Below, one piece after another: positions 54,544 to 63,223 of a stretch of 64,000 nucleotides of DNA. The stretch spans positions 90,126 through 154,125 of the forward strand of contig CAJJDD010000004.1 in NCBI GenBank assembly GCA_905182895.1, given 5' to 3'. Each line of letters begins with the position of its first letter. Position 1 is the first letter of the stretch. A program made the translations under genes and the position numbers. Origin of the DNA: Flavobacteriales bacterium UBA4466 (GTDB lineage Bacteria > Bacteroidota > Bacteroidia > Flavobacteriales_D > Sanyastnellaceae). Under the pieces are notes generated by a model that saw only the letters and a program-made list of their open reading frames with translations, was not told the DNA's origin and did not search any database.

Positions 54544-55793
54544 CTAAGCTTTACTCAACTCAAAAACAGTGATCTCCGGTGCCATATTCACCCTCCCTGG
54601 AAAACCTAAAAAGCCAAAACCAGGATTAACGTAAAGGTATTTTCCATTCTCTTGGTAAAGCCCTTTCCATCTTTCATAGCTCAAGCTAGCTGGGCTCCAC
54701 TTGTAATCCCCCAACCCCACTCCTAATTGAAAACCGTGGGTATGACCGCTCATGGTAAGGTTCACATCTTTATCGTTCATGATTTTCTCTTCCCAATGCG
54801 TAGGGTCATGAGATAGTAGAATATTAAAACTACGAAAGAAGAAGGTGTAATGCGGCCAATTCGTAATCACCTTTTTGAGGCTGGCACCATGCCCCAGTTC
54901 TCTACTCCTATTAAATCTATGGTTTTACCGTCCTTTTCTAGCTTTCTGTTCTCGTTTAATAATAGATCAAAACCCATATCTGCATGAATTCTCTTCAGTT
55001 GATCCATATTATCTATCAACTCTTGTGAACCTTCTTCAAAAGCATAATCGCCATAATCATGATTTCCTAAAATAGAGAATTTGCCTCTTTTGGCCTTTAA
55101 TCCTTTTAAAAACGGAATCCAATATTCAGCCTCTTCTGCTACACTGTTGACCAAATCTCCAGTAAAGAAAATGTAATCTGCATTGAGTTCATTTATCAAA
55201 TCAAAACCATGCTGCACCGGCTCTGCATCTTCTAAAAACGAACCCAAATGAAGATCAGACACTTGAATGATTTTCAGCCCATTGAACTCAATCGGTAAAT
55301 TCTTAAATTTAAGTGGCTGCTCCACCACTGTGTAGGCATATTTCCCTCTAGTAACTCCGTAAGCAAATGACCCAAAAGTGACTGCACTTAACCCTATACC
55401 CATTTGAGTTAAAAAGCTTCCTCGAGTGATTCTTCCGCCCTCAGTATTTGTGTCTTTTGGATGAAAAACTTTATCCCAAACCCATAGAAAGAAGTTCGAA
55501 ATATCATCTAAGAAATGAAACAGAAAGACAGTAGCCTTAGTAGCCAAGGCTGTGAAGGAAATTCCAGAGATCATATAGGCTACTTTATTGCTCACTCCTT
55601 TTGGATATTCTGAACGCATAATAAAGAACACGACCATGAATAAAATCATCAAAACCGTAGGCGAAATCCAAGCGTAAACCATCCACCTTTTGAACTTCGA
55701 CTTGAAGACTCTCCTCATTGCTTTAACGGAATACCAGTCAAGCAAGACAATAAGTCCTAATAAAATGATTATAAATACAATAAAACCGAACAC
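54544..55793 (-). CDS. Membrane metallophosphoesterase, YkuE-like (frame-broken)
   Basis: About 415 aa. N-terminal part has several membrane helices (MFGFIVFIIILLGLIVLLDWY and others). The catalytic part shows DLHLGSF, FTGDLVNS, ILGNHDYGDYA, LLSHDPTHWEE and MSGHTHGFQLG, which are the five calcineurin-like metal motifs. The first frame ends at about 54867 with PASKR and the second starts near 54870, so one indel breaks the gene. The substrate may be a phospholipid or a nucleotide. It ends 9 bases before the ABC-importer ATPase stop, so it may share the transcript. Confidence 0.85.
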
Positions 55794-55801
55794 TTAAACT
55801 T

Positions 55802-56479
55802 TTATTTTAACCTTTTAATAATTCCATCATAGTCAAAATCAGACTGAATAACTTCCATTTTCCCACGGCTGATTACCCACACTTGACTAGCTATTTTTAA
55901 TAGTGGCGCAAAGTTATGACTCGAAAGCACTATAGTGGTTCCGAAAGTGTCTTTTAATTCGCTAAAAATCTGTAAAACATGTTCGCGGTAAATAACATCT
56001 AAAAAGGATGTGGGCTCATCCAGAATCATTAATGGTGTTTGCTGACAAATAGCCCGGGCTATCATCACTTTCTGGAACTCACCATCACTTAAAACGTCTA
56101 CTTCTTTTCGTTTTAAATCTTCTATTTGGCAGAGCGCTAAAGCCTCCGTGATTACACTTTTCTCTTTTCCCGTAGACTTGTCAGTACTTTCTAGCACATT
56201 TAGAACCGTCCATCCGTTGAGTAAAGGCCTAGCGGTGTTTACAACAGCGACATTACGACTCAACTCTCCCACCGTGTAATCTCCAATGGCCTTCCCATAC
56301 AAACTGGCTCTTCCAGATTTTAGTTCTTGAATCCCTTTCAAGGCATTCAGCAGCGTACTTTTCCCTACTCCGTTCTTGCCTACTAAAACCACCAATTCAC
56401 CCTCTAAAACCTCAGCATTTACCAAAGAAACCAATGGTTCGTTATACCCTACAGATATGTTTTTTAATTCTAAAATCAT
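55802..56479 (-). CDS. FecE/BtuD-type ABC transporter ATPase
   Basis: 225 aa. Walker A GKNGVGKSTLLNAL, Q-loop near TARPLLNGWTV, signature VLSDGEFQKVMIARA (Asp replaces one Gly of LSGGE), Walker B LMILDEPTSFLD, H-loop VLSSHNF. Starts right after the permease (2-base gap) and drives the importer. Cargo is likely heme, iron-siderophore or cobalamin. Confidence 0.9.
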   Translation of the reverse strand: MILELKNISVGYNEPLVSLVNAEVLEGELVVLVGKNGVGKSTLLNALKGIQELKSGRASLYGKAIGDYTVGELSRNVAVVNTARPLLNGWTVLNVLESTDKSTGKEKSVITEALALCQIEDLKRKEVDVLSDGEFQKVMIARAICQQTPLMILDEPTSFLDVIYREHVLQIFSELKDTFGTTIVLSSHNFAPLLKIASQVWVISRGKMEVIQSDFDYDGIIKRLK

Positions 56480-56480
56480 T

Positions 56481-57470
56481 TCAAAATCTAATTTTAGATT
56501 TTCTAGACTTAACTAACAACCAAATGACAACAGGAGCTCCTAAAAACGAGGTAACTGCGTTTAATGGAAGAACTGAAGAACTCCAAGGCATTCTGGTGAT
56601 TAGCTCGCAAAGCATTCCTGCGCAAGCGCCTGTTAATAAGAGTACAGTGAGGAATTTTAGGTGGTGGGGCTCTTTGTAAAACATGCGCACTGCATGCGGC
56701 ATGGCTAATCCTAAGAAAGCTACAGGCCCACAGTAAGCTGTCACCACTCCTGCCAGAACCCCACAAACAGCCAAAAGAGCCATTCTAAAGGACTTTACGT
56801 TCACCCCTAAACTTCTGGCGTAATCTTCTCCTAGAAGCCAAAAATCAAGCTTAGACCCGAGTTTTAAGACCGTGAGAACGCCTAACACAAGTGAGCCTAA
56901 CAAAATCCATAATTGACCGTCTCTGTAATTACCGAAACTGGCCAACCCCCAGCTCACGAAGCTTTTCAACTCGCTTTTACCGGCTGCATCTATGAGTATG
57001 GACTGAAACGCTCCAAGTAAATAACCTATCATCAGTCCGAATATGAGTACCGTAGCCAACTGTTTTACGCGAGAGGAAACCAATAAAATCAATGCCAACA
57101 CACCAAAAGAACCTATGAGCGCTGCGGCTACTAAGCCTAATGATGAGAATATACCTGAGAACGAGAATCCTGCTAGTAAGACCAATGCTACCATTAGACT
57201 GGAACCTGAAGTAATTCCCAAGATGGAAGGGCCAGCCAGCGGATTTCTAAATAAAGTCTGAAGTAGCCAACCAGATAATCCTAAACATGCTCCTGCCAAT
57301 GCCGCAGTGCAAGCGGCAGGTATTCTAAACGCCCAGAGCACTGGGTCGTTTTCTATGAGTCTGTCCCAAAAGTCAGCGTTGGTCATTTTTATGCTCCCGA
57401 AACGAATCTCAGTGTAAAAAAGCACCACAGCCAAAACCATTAAAACAATATGAATGACAGCTCGCTTCAC
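56481..57470 (-). CDS. FecCD-type ABC transporter permease
   Basis: 329 aa with about nine to ten hydrophobic segments. WLLQTLFRNPLAGPSILGITSGSSL is the FecCD core motif, and GPVAFLGLAMPHAVRMF the cytoplasmic loop that contacts the ATPase. Its ATG overlaps the binding-protein stop by 4 bases (57467-57470). Inner-membrane pore of the importer. Confidence 0.94.
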   Translation of the reverse strand: MKRAVIHIVLMVLAVVLFYTEIRFGSIKMTNADFWDRLIENDPVLWAFRIPAACTAALAGACLGLSGWLLQTLFRNPLAGPSILGITSGSSLMVALVLLAGFSFSGIFSSLGLVAAALIGSFGVLALILLVSSRVKQLATVLIFGLMIGYLLGAFQSILIDAAGKSELKSFVSWGLASFGNYRDGQLWILLGSLVLGVLTVLKLGSKLDFWLLGEDYARSLGVNVKSFRMALLAVCGVLAGVVTAYCGPVAFLGLAMPHAVRMFYKEPHHLKFLTVLLLTGACAGMLCELITRMPWSSSVLPLNAVTSFLGAPVVIWLLVKSRKSKIRF

Positions 57471-58594
57471 TGTTTAAATCGTTCGAAATAATGTGGTGCG
57501 TAGCTTGATGAGTCTGGATAAAATATTTGGTACAAATCTTCTAAAATAAGATGAGGCTGAAGAATTCCCTTTCCGAAATAATCTTTTTCTTGAGCGTTAC
57601 AATAGAAGACACTTCCAGCCTTCATGACTTCCGTATCGTTCAAGCGCTGTTCCTCTCCTACGAAAGTCTCTAAGGTCACGGAATCACTAAATACCACGCC
57701 CGCCCAATAATCAGAGGAATTGGCCAATTCATACACTCTCTCGAAATCTAGAGTGAGATTTCCTGAAGAAGTATCGTTCTCGAAAACATAACAGCCGCCT
57801 GCATCTTTAATGAAATGCGCAACCAGACTGTTTCCGCTTGGAGCGGTCCACTTATTGGCATATCCATTGGCATTGATAACTGATGGGCGTTCGCTTTTCT
57901 TGGTTAATGCTTTCAATTTGGTGAGCATGTAACTCTCTTTTATTTGAGAAAAATAGGCTTCGGCTTTTTCTTCTTCACCCAGCAAGAACCCGGCTAACTT
58001 TACCCATTCTGCTCGACCCAACGGGTCTTTTTCTAGATATTCTGTAAAGTGGATGGTTTGTATTCCTGCGCGTTGCAATCTCTCAAACTCATCATCTCCA
58101 AAAGGATAGGTAGTAAATACGCTAGGCTGAAGCTCCAAGACCAATTCTGCATCATAATCTGATGAACCGCTGGTAAGATTTAGAAGGGAACCATTCTTAA
58201 CAGCAGTTTTCACCTCTTCATCTTGGAGACTTTCTGCGAAGGAAACGGCCTTTACTTTATCCAACCCGCCTATCTCGCTGAAATAGTATAAATGACTCGT
58301 AGAGAGACAGCTCACATCTTTCAATGGGATTTGAATGGACCCTTTACCCGCAGCTTTAGAGACTTTACTATTCCACACCTGTCTGCCATCAGTCACTTGA
58401 ATGATTGTATCATTTCCGGAGTGATATACAGAAAAGTTTTCTGCGAACTCCAGCTTTACCAGCAGCGAATCTTCTAATGACTCCGTAGATTGAGCCGTAG
58501 ATTTAGGAGAAGATTCAGGAGCGCATTGCAACGCTAAAAAACACACTACAATACTCACCGCAAACAGCATACTTCTGCTACCAATTCCAATCAT
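57467..58594 (-). CDS. Periplasmic binding lipoprotein of the FecBCD-type importer
   Basis: 375 aa. Signal peptide with a lipobox-like LALQC (Cys about 24), then two lobes typical of BtuF/FhuD proteins (PSVFTTYPFGDDEFERLQRAGI, HFTEYLEKDPLGRAEWVKLAG, VAHFIKDAGGCYVF). The ligand lies between lobes. The start may be at 58594 or the Met 8 residues later. Leads the unit SBP, permease, ATPase. The substrate cannot be named from sequence alone. Confidence 0.88.
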   Translation of the reverse strand: MIGIGSRSMLFAVSIVVCFLALQCAPESSPKSTAQSTESLEDSLLVKLEFAENFSVYHSGNDTIIQVTDGRQVWNSKVSKAAGKGSIQIPLKDVSCLSTSHLYYFSEIGGLDKVKAVSFAESLQDEEVKTAVKNGSLLNLTSGSSDYDAELVLELQPSVFTTYPFGDDEFERLQRAGIQTIHFTEYLEKDPLGRAEWVKLAGFLLGEEEKAEAYFSQIKESYMLTKLKALTKKSERPSVINANGYANKWTAPSGNSLVAHFIKDAGGCYVFENDTSSGNLTLDFERVYELANSSDYWAGVVFSDSVTLETFVGEEQRLNDTEVMKAGSVFYCNAQEKDYFGKGILQPHLILEDLYQIFYPDSSSYAPHYFERFKQ

Positions 58595-58602
58595 CTAACC
58601 TT

Positions 58603-58610
58603 TATATTTG
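58603..58610 (+). promoter_or_regulatory. -7 element TATATTTG before the carboxylase gene
   Basis: TATATTTG fits TAnnTTTG. It ends 30 bases before the ATG at 58641, in the divergent gap shared with the binding-protein gene. Confidence 0.4.
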
Positions 58611-58640
58611 TAAGTGTAAAATTCGTCTAAACTCAGGCAC

Positions 58641-60287
58641 ATGGCAAAATATAAGGAGCAAAATCTAGAACACAACAAGAACGAGGACAAAATGAAGCAA
58701 CTCGTCGCTGATTTGCACCGAAAACTAGAGAAAGTCCATGCTGGTGGAGGCGAAAAAAGAGCGACCAAGCTTCGCGCTAAAGGAAAAATGACGGCCAGAG
58801 AGCGAACTGAATACTTGTTTGATAAAGGTTCTGAGATTCTGGAAATAGGCGAATTCGCAGGATACGATATGTACAAAGAGCATGGCGGCTGTCCTGCTGG
58901 TGGCGTAGTGGTTCAGATTGGGTATATACAGAAAAAGCAATGTATAGTAGTGGCCAATGACGCCACTGTAAAAGCTGGAGCGTGGTTTCCTATTACAGGA
59001 AAAAAGAACCTAAGAGCACAGGAAATAGCTATGGAAAACCGCCTACCGATTATCTATTTGGTAGATTCTGCGGGAGTTTACCTGCCTATGCAAGATGAAA
59101 TTTTTCCGGACAAGGAAAACTTCGGGAGAATATTTAGGAACAACGCGGTAATGAGCGCCCAGGGAATCACGCAGATAGCAGCCGTAATGGGATCGTGCGT
59201 GGCTGGAGGAGCATATCTCCCTATTATGAGTGATGAGAGTATTATAGTTAACGGAACTGGGTCTATCTTTTTGGCGGGTTCATACTTGGTAAAAGCTGCT
59301 ATAGGTGAAGACATAGATAACGAAACACTGGGCGGAGCTTCTACACACACCGAGATTAGTGGTGTTTGTGATTTCAAGGTAGAGACTGATGAAGAGTGCC
59401 TAGACTTGATAAAAGACTTGGTTTCTAGAATAGGTGACGATAATAAATCTGCGGGGTTCAACAGAACAGAGGCTTCTCTCCCATCTGAAAAGGAGAGGGA
59501 AATCACAGGTATTCTACCTCCAGAAAGAAACAAGCCATACGAAACTAGACTACTGATAAAATCACTGGTAGATGATTCTAAATTCACGGAGTACAAGAAA
59601 GATTACGGACAGAGCATTCTGTGTGCCTATGCCAGAATAGACGGCTGGAGTGTGGGAATAGTAGCTAATCAGAGAGCTATAGTTAAATCAAAAACTAGAG
59701 GCGTTCAGTTCGGTGGCGTCATTTACTCCGACTCTGCTGATAAGGCAGCTCGATTCATTATGACGTGCAATCAGAAGAATATTCCGCTGGTATTTCTTCA
59801 AGATGTTACTGGGTTTATGGTAGGTTCTAAAAGCGAGCACGGTGGAATTATTAAAGACGGTGCTAAGCTGGTGAGCGCCATGAGTAATTCTGTGGTTCCT
59901 AAGTTCACTGTGATATTAGGAAATTCTTATGGGGCAGGAAACTATGCTATGTGCGGAAAGGCTTATGACCCGAGATTAATCGTGGGGTGGCCTACTTGCC
60001 AGCTGGCAGTTATGGGCGGCTCACAGGCAGCCAAAGTATTGATGCAGATAGAATCTGCTTCTCTAAAGAAACAGGGAAAAGAGGTTTCTGAGGAAGACGC
60101 GAAAGCGATGTATGAAAAAATTAAGGGTAGATACGATGAGCAGACTTCCCCATACTACGCTGCAGCTCGATTGTGGCTAGATGCCATCATAGAGCCTAAG
60201 GATACGCGTAAATGGATTTCTATGGGAATAGAAGCTGCCAACAACACTCCTACTGGGGAATATAAGGTTGGGGTTATTCAGACTTAG
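58641..60287 (+). CDS. Acyl-CoA carboxylase beta (carboxyltransferase) subunit
   Basis: 548 aa, intact. GKMTARERTEYLFD near residue 55, FPITGKKNLRAQEIAMENRLP, VMGSCVAGGAYLPIMSDESI (biotin/CoA pocket), LGGASTHTEISGVCDFKVE, and the second half IVANQRAIVKSKTRGVQFGG, FLQDVTGFMVG, LGNSYGAGNYAMCGKAYDPR. The pattern is that of methylcrotonoyl-/propionyl-CoA carboxylase beta subunits in Bacteroidota. Exact acyl group unknown. The biotin partner is not in the window. Confidence 0.93.
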   Translation: MAKYKEQNLEHNKNEDKMKQLVADLHRKLEKVHAGGGEKRATKLRAKGKMTARERTEYLFDKGSEILEIGEFAGYDMYKEHGGCPAGGVVVQIGYIQKKQCIVVANDATVKAGAWFPITGKKNLRAQEIAMENRLPIIYLVDSAGVYLPMQDEIFPDKENFGRIFRNNAVMSAQGITQIAAVMGSCVAGGAYLPIMSDESIIVNGTGSIFLAGSYLVKAAIGEDIDNETLGGASTHTEISGVCDFKVETDEECLDLIKDLVSRIGDDNKSAGFNRTEASLPSEKEREITGILPPERNKPYETRLLIKSLVDDSKFTEYKKDYGQSILCAYARIDGWSVGIVANQRAIVKSKTRGVQFGGVIYSDSADKAARFIMTCNQKNIPLVFLQDVTGFMVGSKSEHGGIIKDGAKLVSAMSNSVVPKFTVILGNSYGAGNYAMCGKAYDPRLIVGWPTCQLAVMGGSQAAKVLMQIESASLKKQGKEVSEEDAKAMYEKIKGRYDEQTSPYYAAARLWLDAIIEPKDTRKWISMGIEAANNTPTGEYKVGVIQT

Positions 60288-60300
60288 CTTTAATTGACGT

Positions 60301-60324
60301 GAGGTTTGAGGTTTGAGGTTTGAG
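60301..60324 (+). repeat. Short direct repeat GAGGTTT, three copies
   Basis: GAGGTTT at 60301-60307, 60308-60314 and 60315-60321, then GAG. A small slippage-type repeat in the gap after the carboxylase stop. Confidence 0.8.
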
Positions 60325-60413
60325 AGGCTTAAAAGGGTGCGGAGAATTGGAAAAAAACGTATGAATTTTAAAATAGGGAGGGGGTGACTATAATTATTTT
60401 AAATTAGAAAAAA

Positions 60414-61512
60414 ATGAAAATTAGAATGACGCTATCTTCATTTAATCCATCGATCTATAAAATTCGAAAACCTTAAGAAAATAATATCATTATTCTTAAT
60501 TTGTTGTCTAACTATTACTACTTCCACTGCTTTTGGTCAAAATAATAGTAACTCAAGCAATTTAGAACAGCTTAATAGTCTTAAAAAATCATTGAAAAAA
60601 ATATCCATTTCAGATTTAGGCTCTTCTATATCGGTTAGTGAGGGTATAAAGGCTTATACCTTTGGCGGAGAACTTCTAAATAAAGAGGAATTACAATCAG
60701 CAATATCGTATGGGTTGATGGATCCAGAATCTAAAATTTATGTTGATACTAACAATGCAATTTCCTTGATTATAATTCCTAAAAAAGAAGATGAAGTTGT
60801 TGTAAATAAAATTCATGCTGAAGGGTTGAAAAGAATTAGTGAAGAAGATTTTTTAAATAGAAGGATTCGCTTTGAGGATGAAAACTACACCTTTTATGGT
60901 GCTAATAATGAAAAATTAATGCCAGAAGATGCACTTAATAAATTCAAAAGCGGGATGTATAAAGTTGATGCCTACGTTGATGATAACGATCAGTTTAAAA
61001 TGGCTTACCTTCTTAAAATGACACAAGAGCAGATGAACCAAGGCATTGAAGAAGCTATGAAAATGCAAAATGATTTTGAAGCTAAATTAAAAGGGAAACC
61101 TTTCCCTGACTTTAGATTAACAGATCTATCAGGTACCACACACACATCAGAGAGTATTAAAGGAAAAGTTGTTGTTATAAATTTATGGTTTACAGCTTGT
61201 GCTCCTTGTATCCATGAAATGCCAGAATTAAATAAGATTGTCGGTGAGTATAAAGAAAATGAGGATGTCCTATTTTTAGCATTTGCCCTCGACCCAAAAT
61301 CTCGTGTGGATAAATTTCTAAAAAAATACAAATTCGATTATAATATTATTCCAGATAGTCAAGAATATATTACAAAAAAACTCAATCCTCCTGGTTATCC
61401 AACACATATTGTTTTAGATAAAAATTCAAATGTAGTCTTTTTATTTTCTGGATATACGCCACAAGCTGGTGAAGCAATTAAGAGTTATATTAATTCAGAA
61501 TTAAAAAAGTAA
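60414..61512 (+). CDS. TlpA-like thioredoxin-fold protein with long N-terminal region (start broken)
   Basis: The coding frame is open from about 60490 and reads LRKIISLFLICCLTITTSTAFGQ, a signal peptide, but no ATG is in that frame; the ATG at 60414 (or 60426) runs into a stop at 60476, so an indel at about 60470 is likely. Residues about 60-225 form an N-terminal part I do not recognise. The C-terminal AhpC/TSA-Trx part has FPDFRLTDLSGTTHTSESI, NLWFTACAPCIHEMPELN with the CxxC redox pair, and YPTHIVLDKNSNV. The stop is at 61512. Base content is more AT-rich than neighbours. Probably a periplasmic thiol oxidoreductase. Confidence 0.78.
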
Positions 61513-61595
61513 ATCGATATTAAATAGAACTTATGTTAGCAGGTCATTTTACTACAGCATTGATAGCCAAGCAAAAATTTCCAAAAGGGAGCCTT

Positions 61596-63053
61596 TTACT
61601 CCTTAACGAACTTCTTAAAAGAAGAACCATTTACCGATAAAAAATAAACTCCTGAATGCAAGGTTGAAATATCTATAGAAGCTTGGTTGCCCTCCCTCGT
61701 AGAGGAAGCGTAGTCTTTTAGCACAGATCTCCCAAGCGGAGATATTATTTCATAACTCACCACAGGTGTAGTTCCTTTAACGTGAATCAAGTTCTCAGCT
61801 GGATTCGGATAAAGAAGAAACGCTGCGCTTTCCTCTTCCAAAACTGAATTGGGTTCAGAGCTTACGGTGTGATACATAACTGTTCCTAAAGAAGAATCTT
61901 CATAAACGACATGAAACACATTTCCTATAGCCATTACATCGGGTTGTTTTTGGTTCCCTGTAGAATCATTTAAAATAGTTGACTGCTGGCCTAACTCAGT
62001 ACCATTCTGAGCTAAAGCGAATCCTACATTCTGGCTGAACTGAAGAGACTCCTGAAAAACCACCATAATTTCTCCTTGTGAATTAGAAGCTATCCGCGCT
62101 GAGTTCTGTCCAATAGCTCCTTCATTCGATAGCAGTACGGATTCAGCTGCAGAAACCACACCGCTTTCAGTATCCAATAATGTAAAGTAGACATCCCCAT
62201 CAAAATCATCTGCACCAGTAAAAAATACTGTGGCTACTTCACCCTCAGTCACAGTGAAGTCAGGACCGTTGGATGGACATCCATTTAAGATCCAATCGGA
62301 ATCGTCTACGTCATAAACCTCCTCGAATGAAGCGCCTAAATCAGAAGATTTCACTAACCAACAATCTCTTAGGTTTTCAGAGTTATTCCTAAAACCCACG
62401 TATATCTCATTATCCAAACCTATTTCTATATTTCCATTACAACATTCACAAACCTCATCCGAAATAACACCCGCACTTACTATAACCTCATCTGTAAAAC
62501 TCACTCCTTGGTTAGTAGATTTCACAAGCCCATAGTGCGCATCCTCTTCAGCAGAATTCGTGTTTACATAAGCTACATAAACATTCCCCGAGGCATCTAC
62601 CGCTATGTTAGGAATGGTAGAAAATCTACCTATTGGCGGAGTAAAAGCTGCCACAGGCTCATCCCAGCTGCCGCCACCATCTGCTGAATGAACACAGTAA
62701 ATGGCACTTCCGTATACTTCAAAAGTGATGTAAATATGGTTTCCGAAAGAAGCTATTCCAGGACCTAGGTTTCCCGACCAAAGGTTTGGCTCTGCATTTC
62801 CTGTAGGGACTGGAGTAGGAGCAGCAAACACCCCATCACTTAAAGTAGAAACAAACATCGCCTGCTCACTTCCAGTTCTAGACCAAAATACCATGACCTC
62901 ATCATTATTCTCTCCATAACTAATCACCTTAGGTGAGCGAAACCCATAATCCTCATCTTCAATCGTGACAGAAATAGATGGAGAAATAACAAACTGACTT
63001 AATAAGTTTAAGCTCATTATGAGCAGAAAGAATAAAATAGATAGTGTTTTCAT
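61596..63053 (-). CDS. Secreted BNR/sialidase-like protein with type A T9SS domain
   Basis: 485 aa. Start ATG at 63053 gives signal peptide MKTLSILFFLLIMSLNLLSQ. The middle has a beta-propeller pattern with repeated blocks such as VFWSRTGSEQ, HSADGGGSWDEPV, VKSTNQGVSFTDE and KSSDLGASFEEVYD, the Asp-box/BNR style. The end is the type A tail: FLLYPNPAENLIHVKG, YEIISPLGRSVLKDY, ISTLHSGVYFLSVNGSSFKKFV. No catalytic Arg triad of true sialidases could be verified, so I call it BNR-like only. Exported by T9SS. Confidence 0.83.
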   Translation of the reverse strand: MKTLSILFFLLIMSLNLLSQFVISPSISVTIEDEDYGFRSPKVISYGENNDEVMVFWSRTGSEQAMFVSTLSDGVFAAPTPVPTGNAEPNLWSGNLGPGIASFGNHIYITFEVYGSAIYCVHSADGGGSWDEPVAAFTPPIGRFSTIPNIAVDASGNVYVAYVNTNSAEEDAHYGLVKSTNQGVSFTDEVIVSAGVISDEVCECCNGNIEIGLDNEIYVGFRNNSENLRDCWLVKSSDLGASFEEVYDVDDSDWILNGCPSNGPDFTVTEGEVATVFFTGADDFDGDVYFTLLDTESGVVSAAESVLLSNEGAIGQNSARIASNSQGEIMVVFQESLQFSQNVGFALAQNGTELGQQSTILNDSTGNQKQPDVMAIGNVFHVVYEDSSLGTVMYHTVSSEPNSVLEEESAAFLLYPNPAENLIHVKGTTPVVSYEIISPLGRSVLKDYASSTREGNQASIDISTLHSGVYFLSVNGSSFKKFVKE

Positions 63054-63223
63054 GATTTGCGTATAATATTTAACTAAGGTAAACCTATTAGGCATATGGC
63101 TTTAATTTCAGGAAATCATCTTCCTTAATGCTTTCCTGTAGAGGTAATTAAAAAACACAAGCCATGAATTGAGTCTTTAACACTTTAGTTCTGGCCTGTT
63201 ATAAAATCGGTGTATTCAATTTA

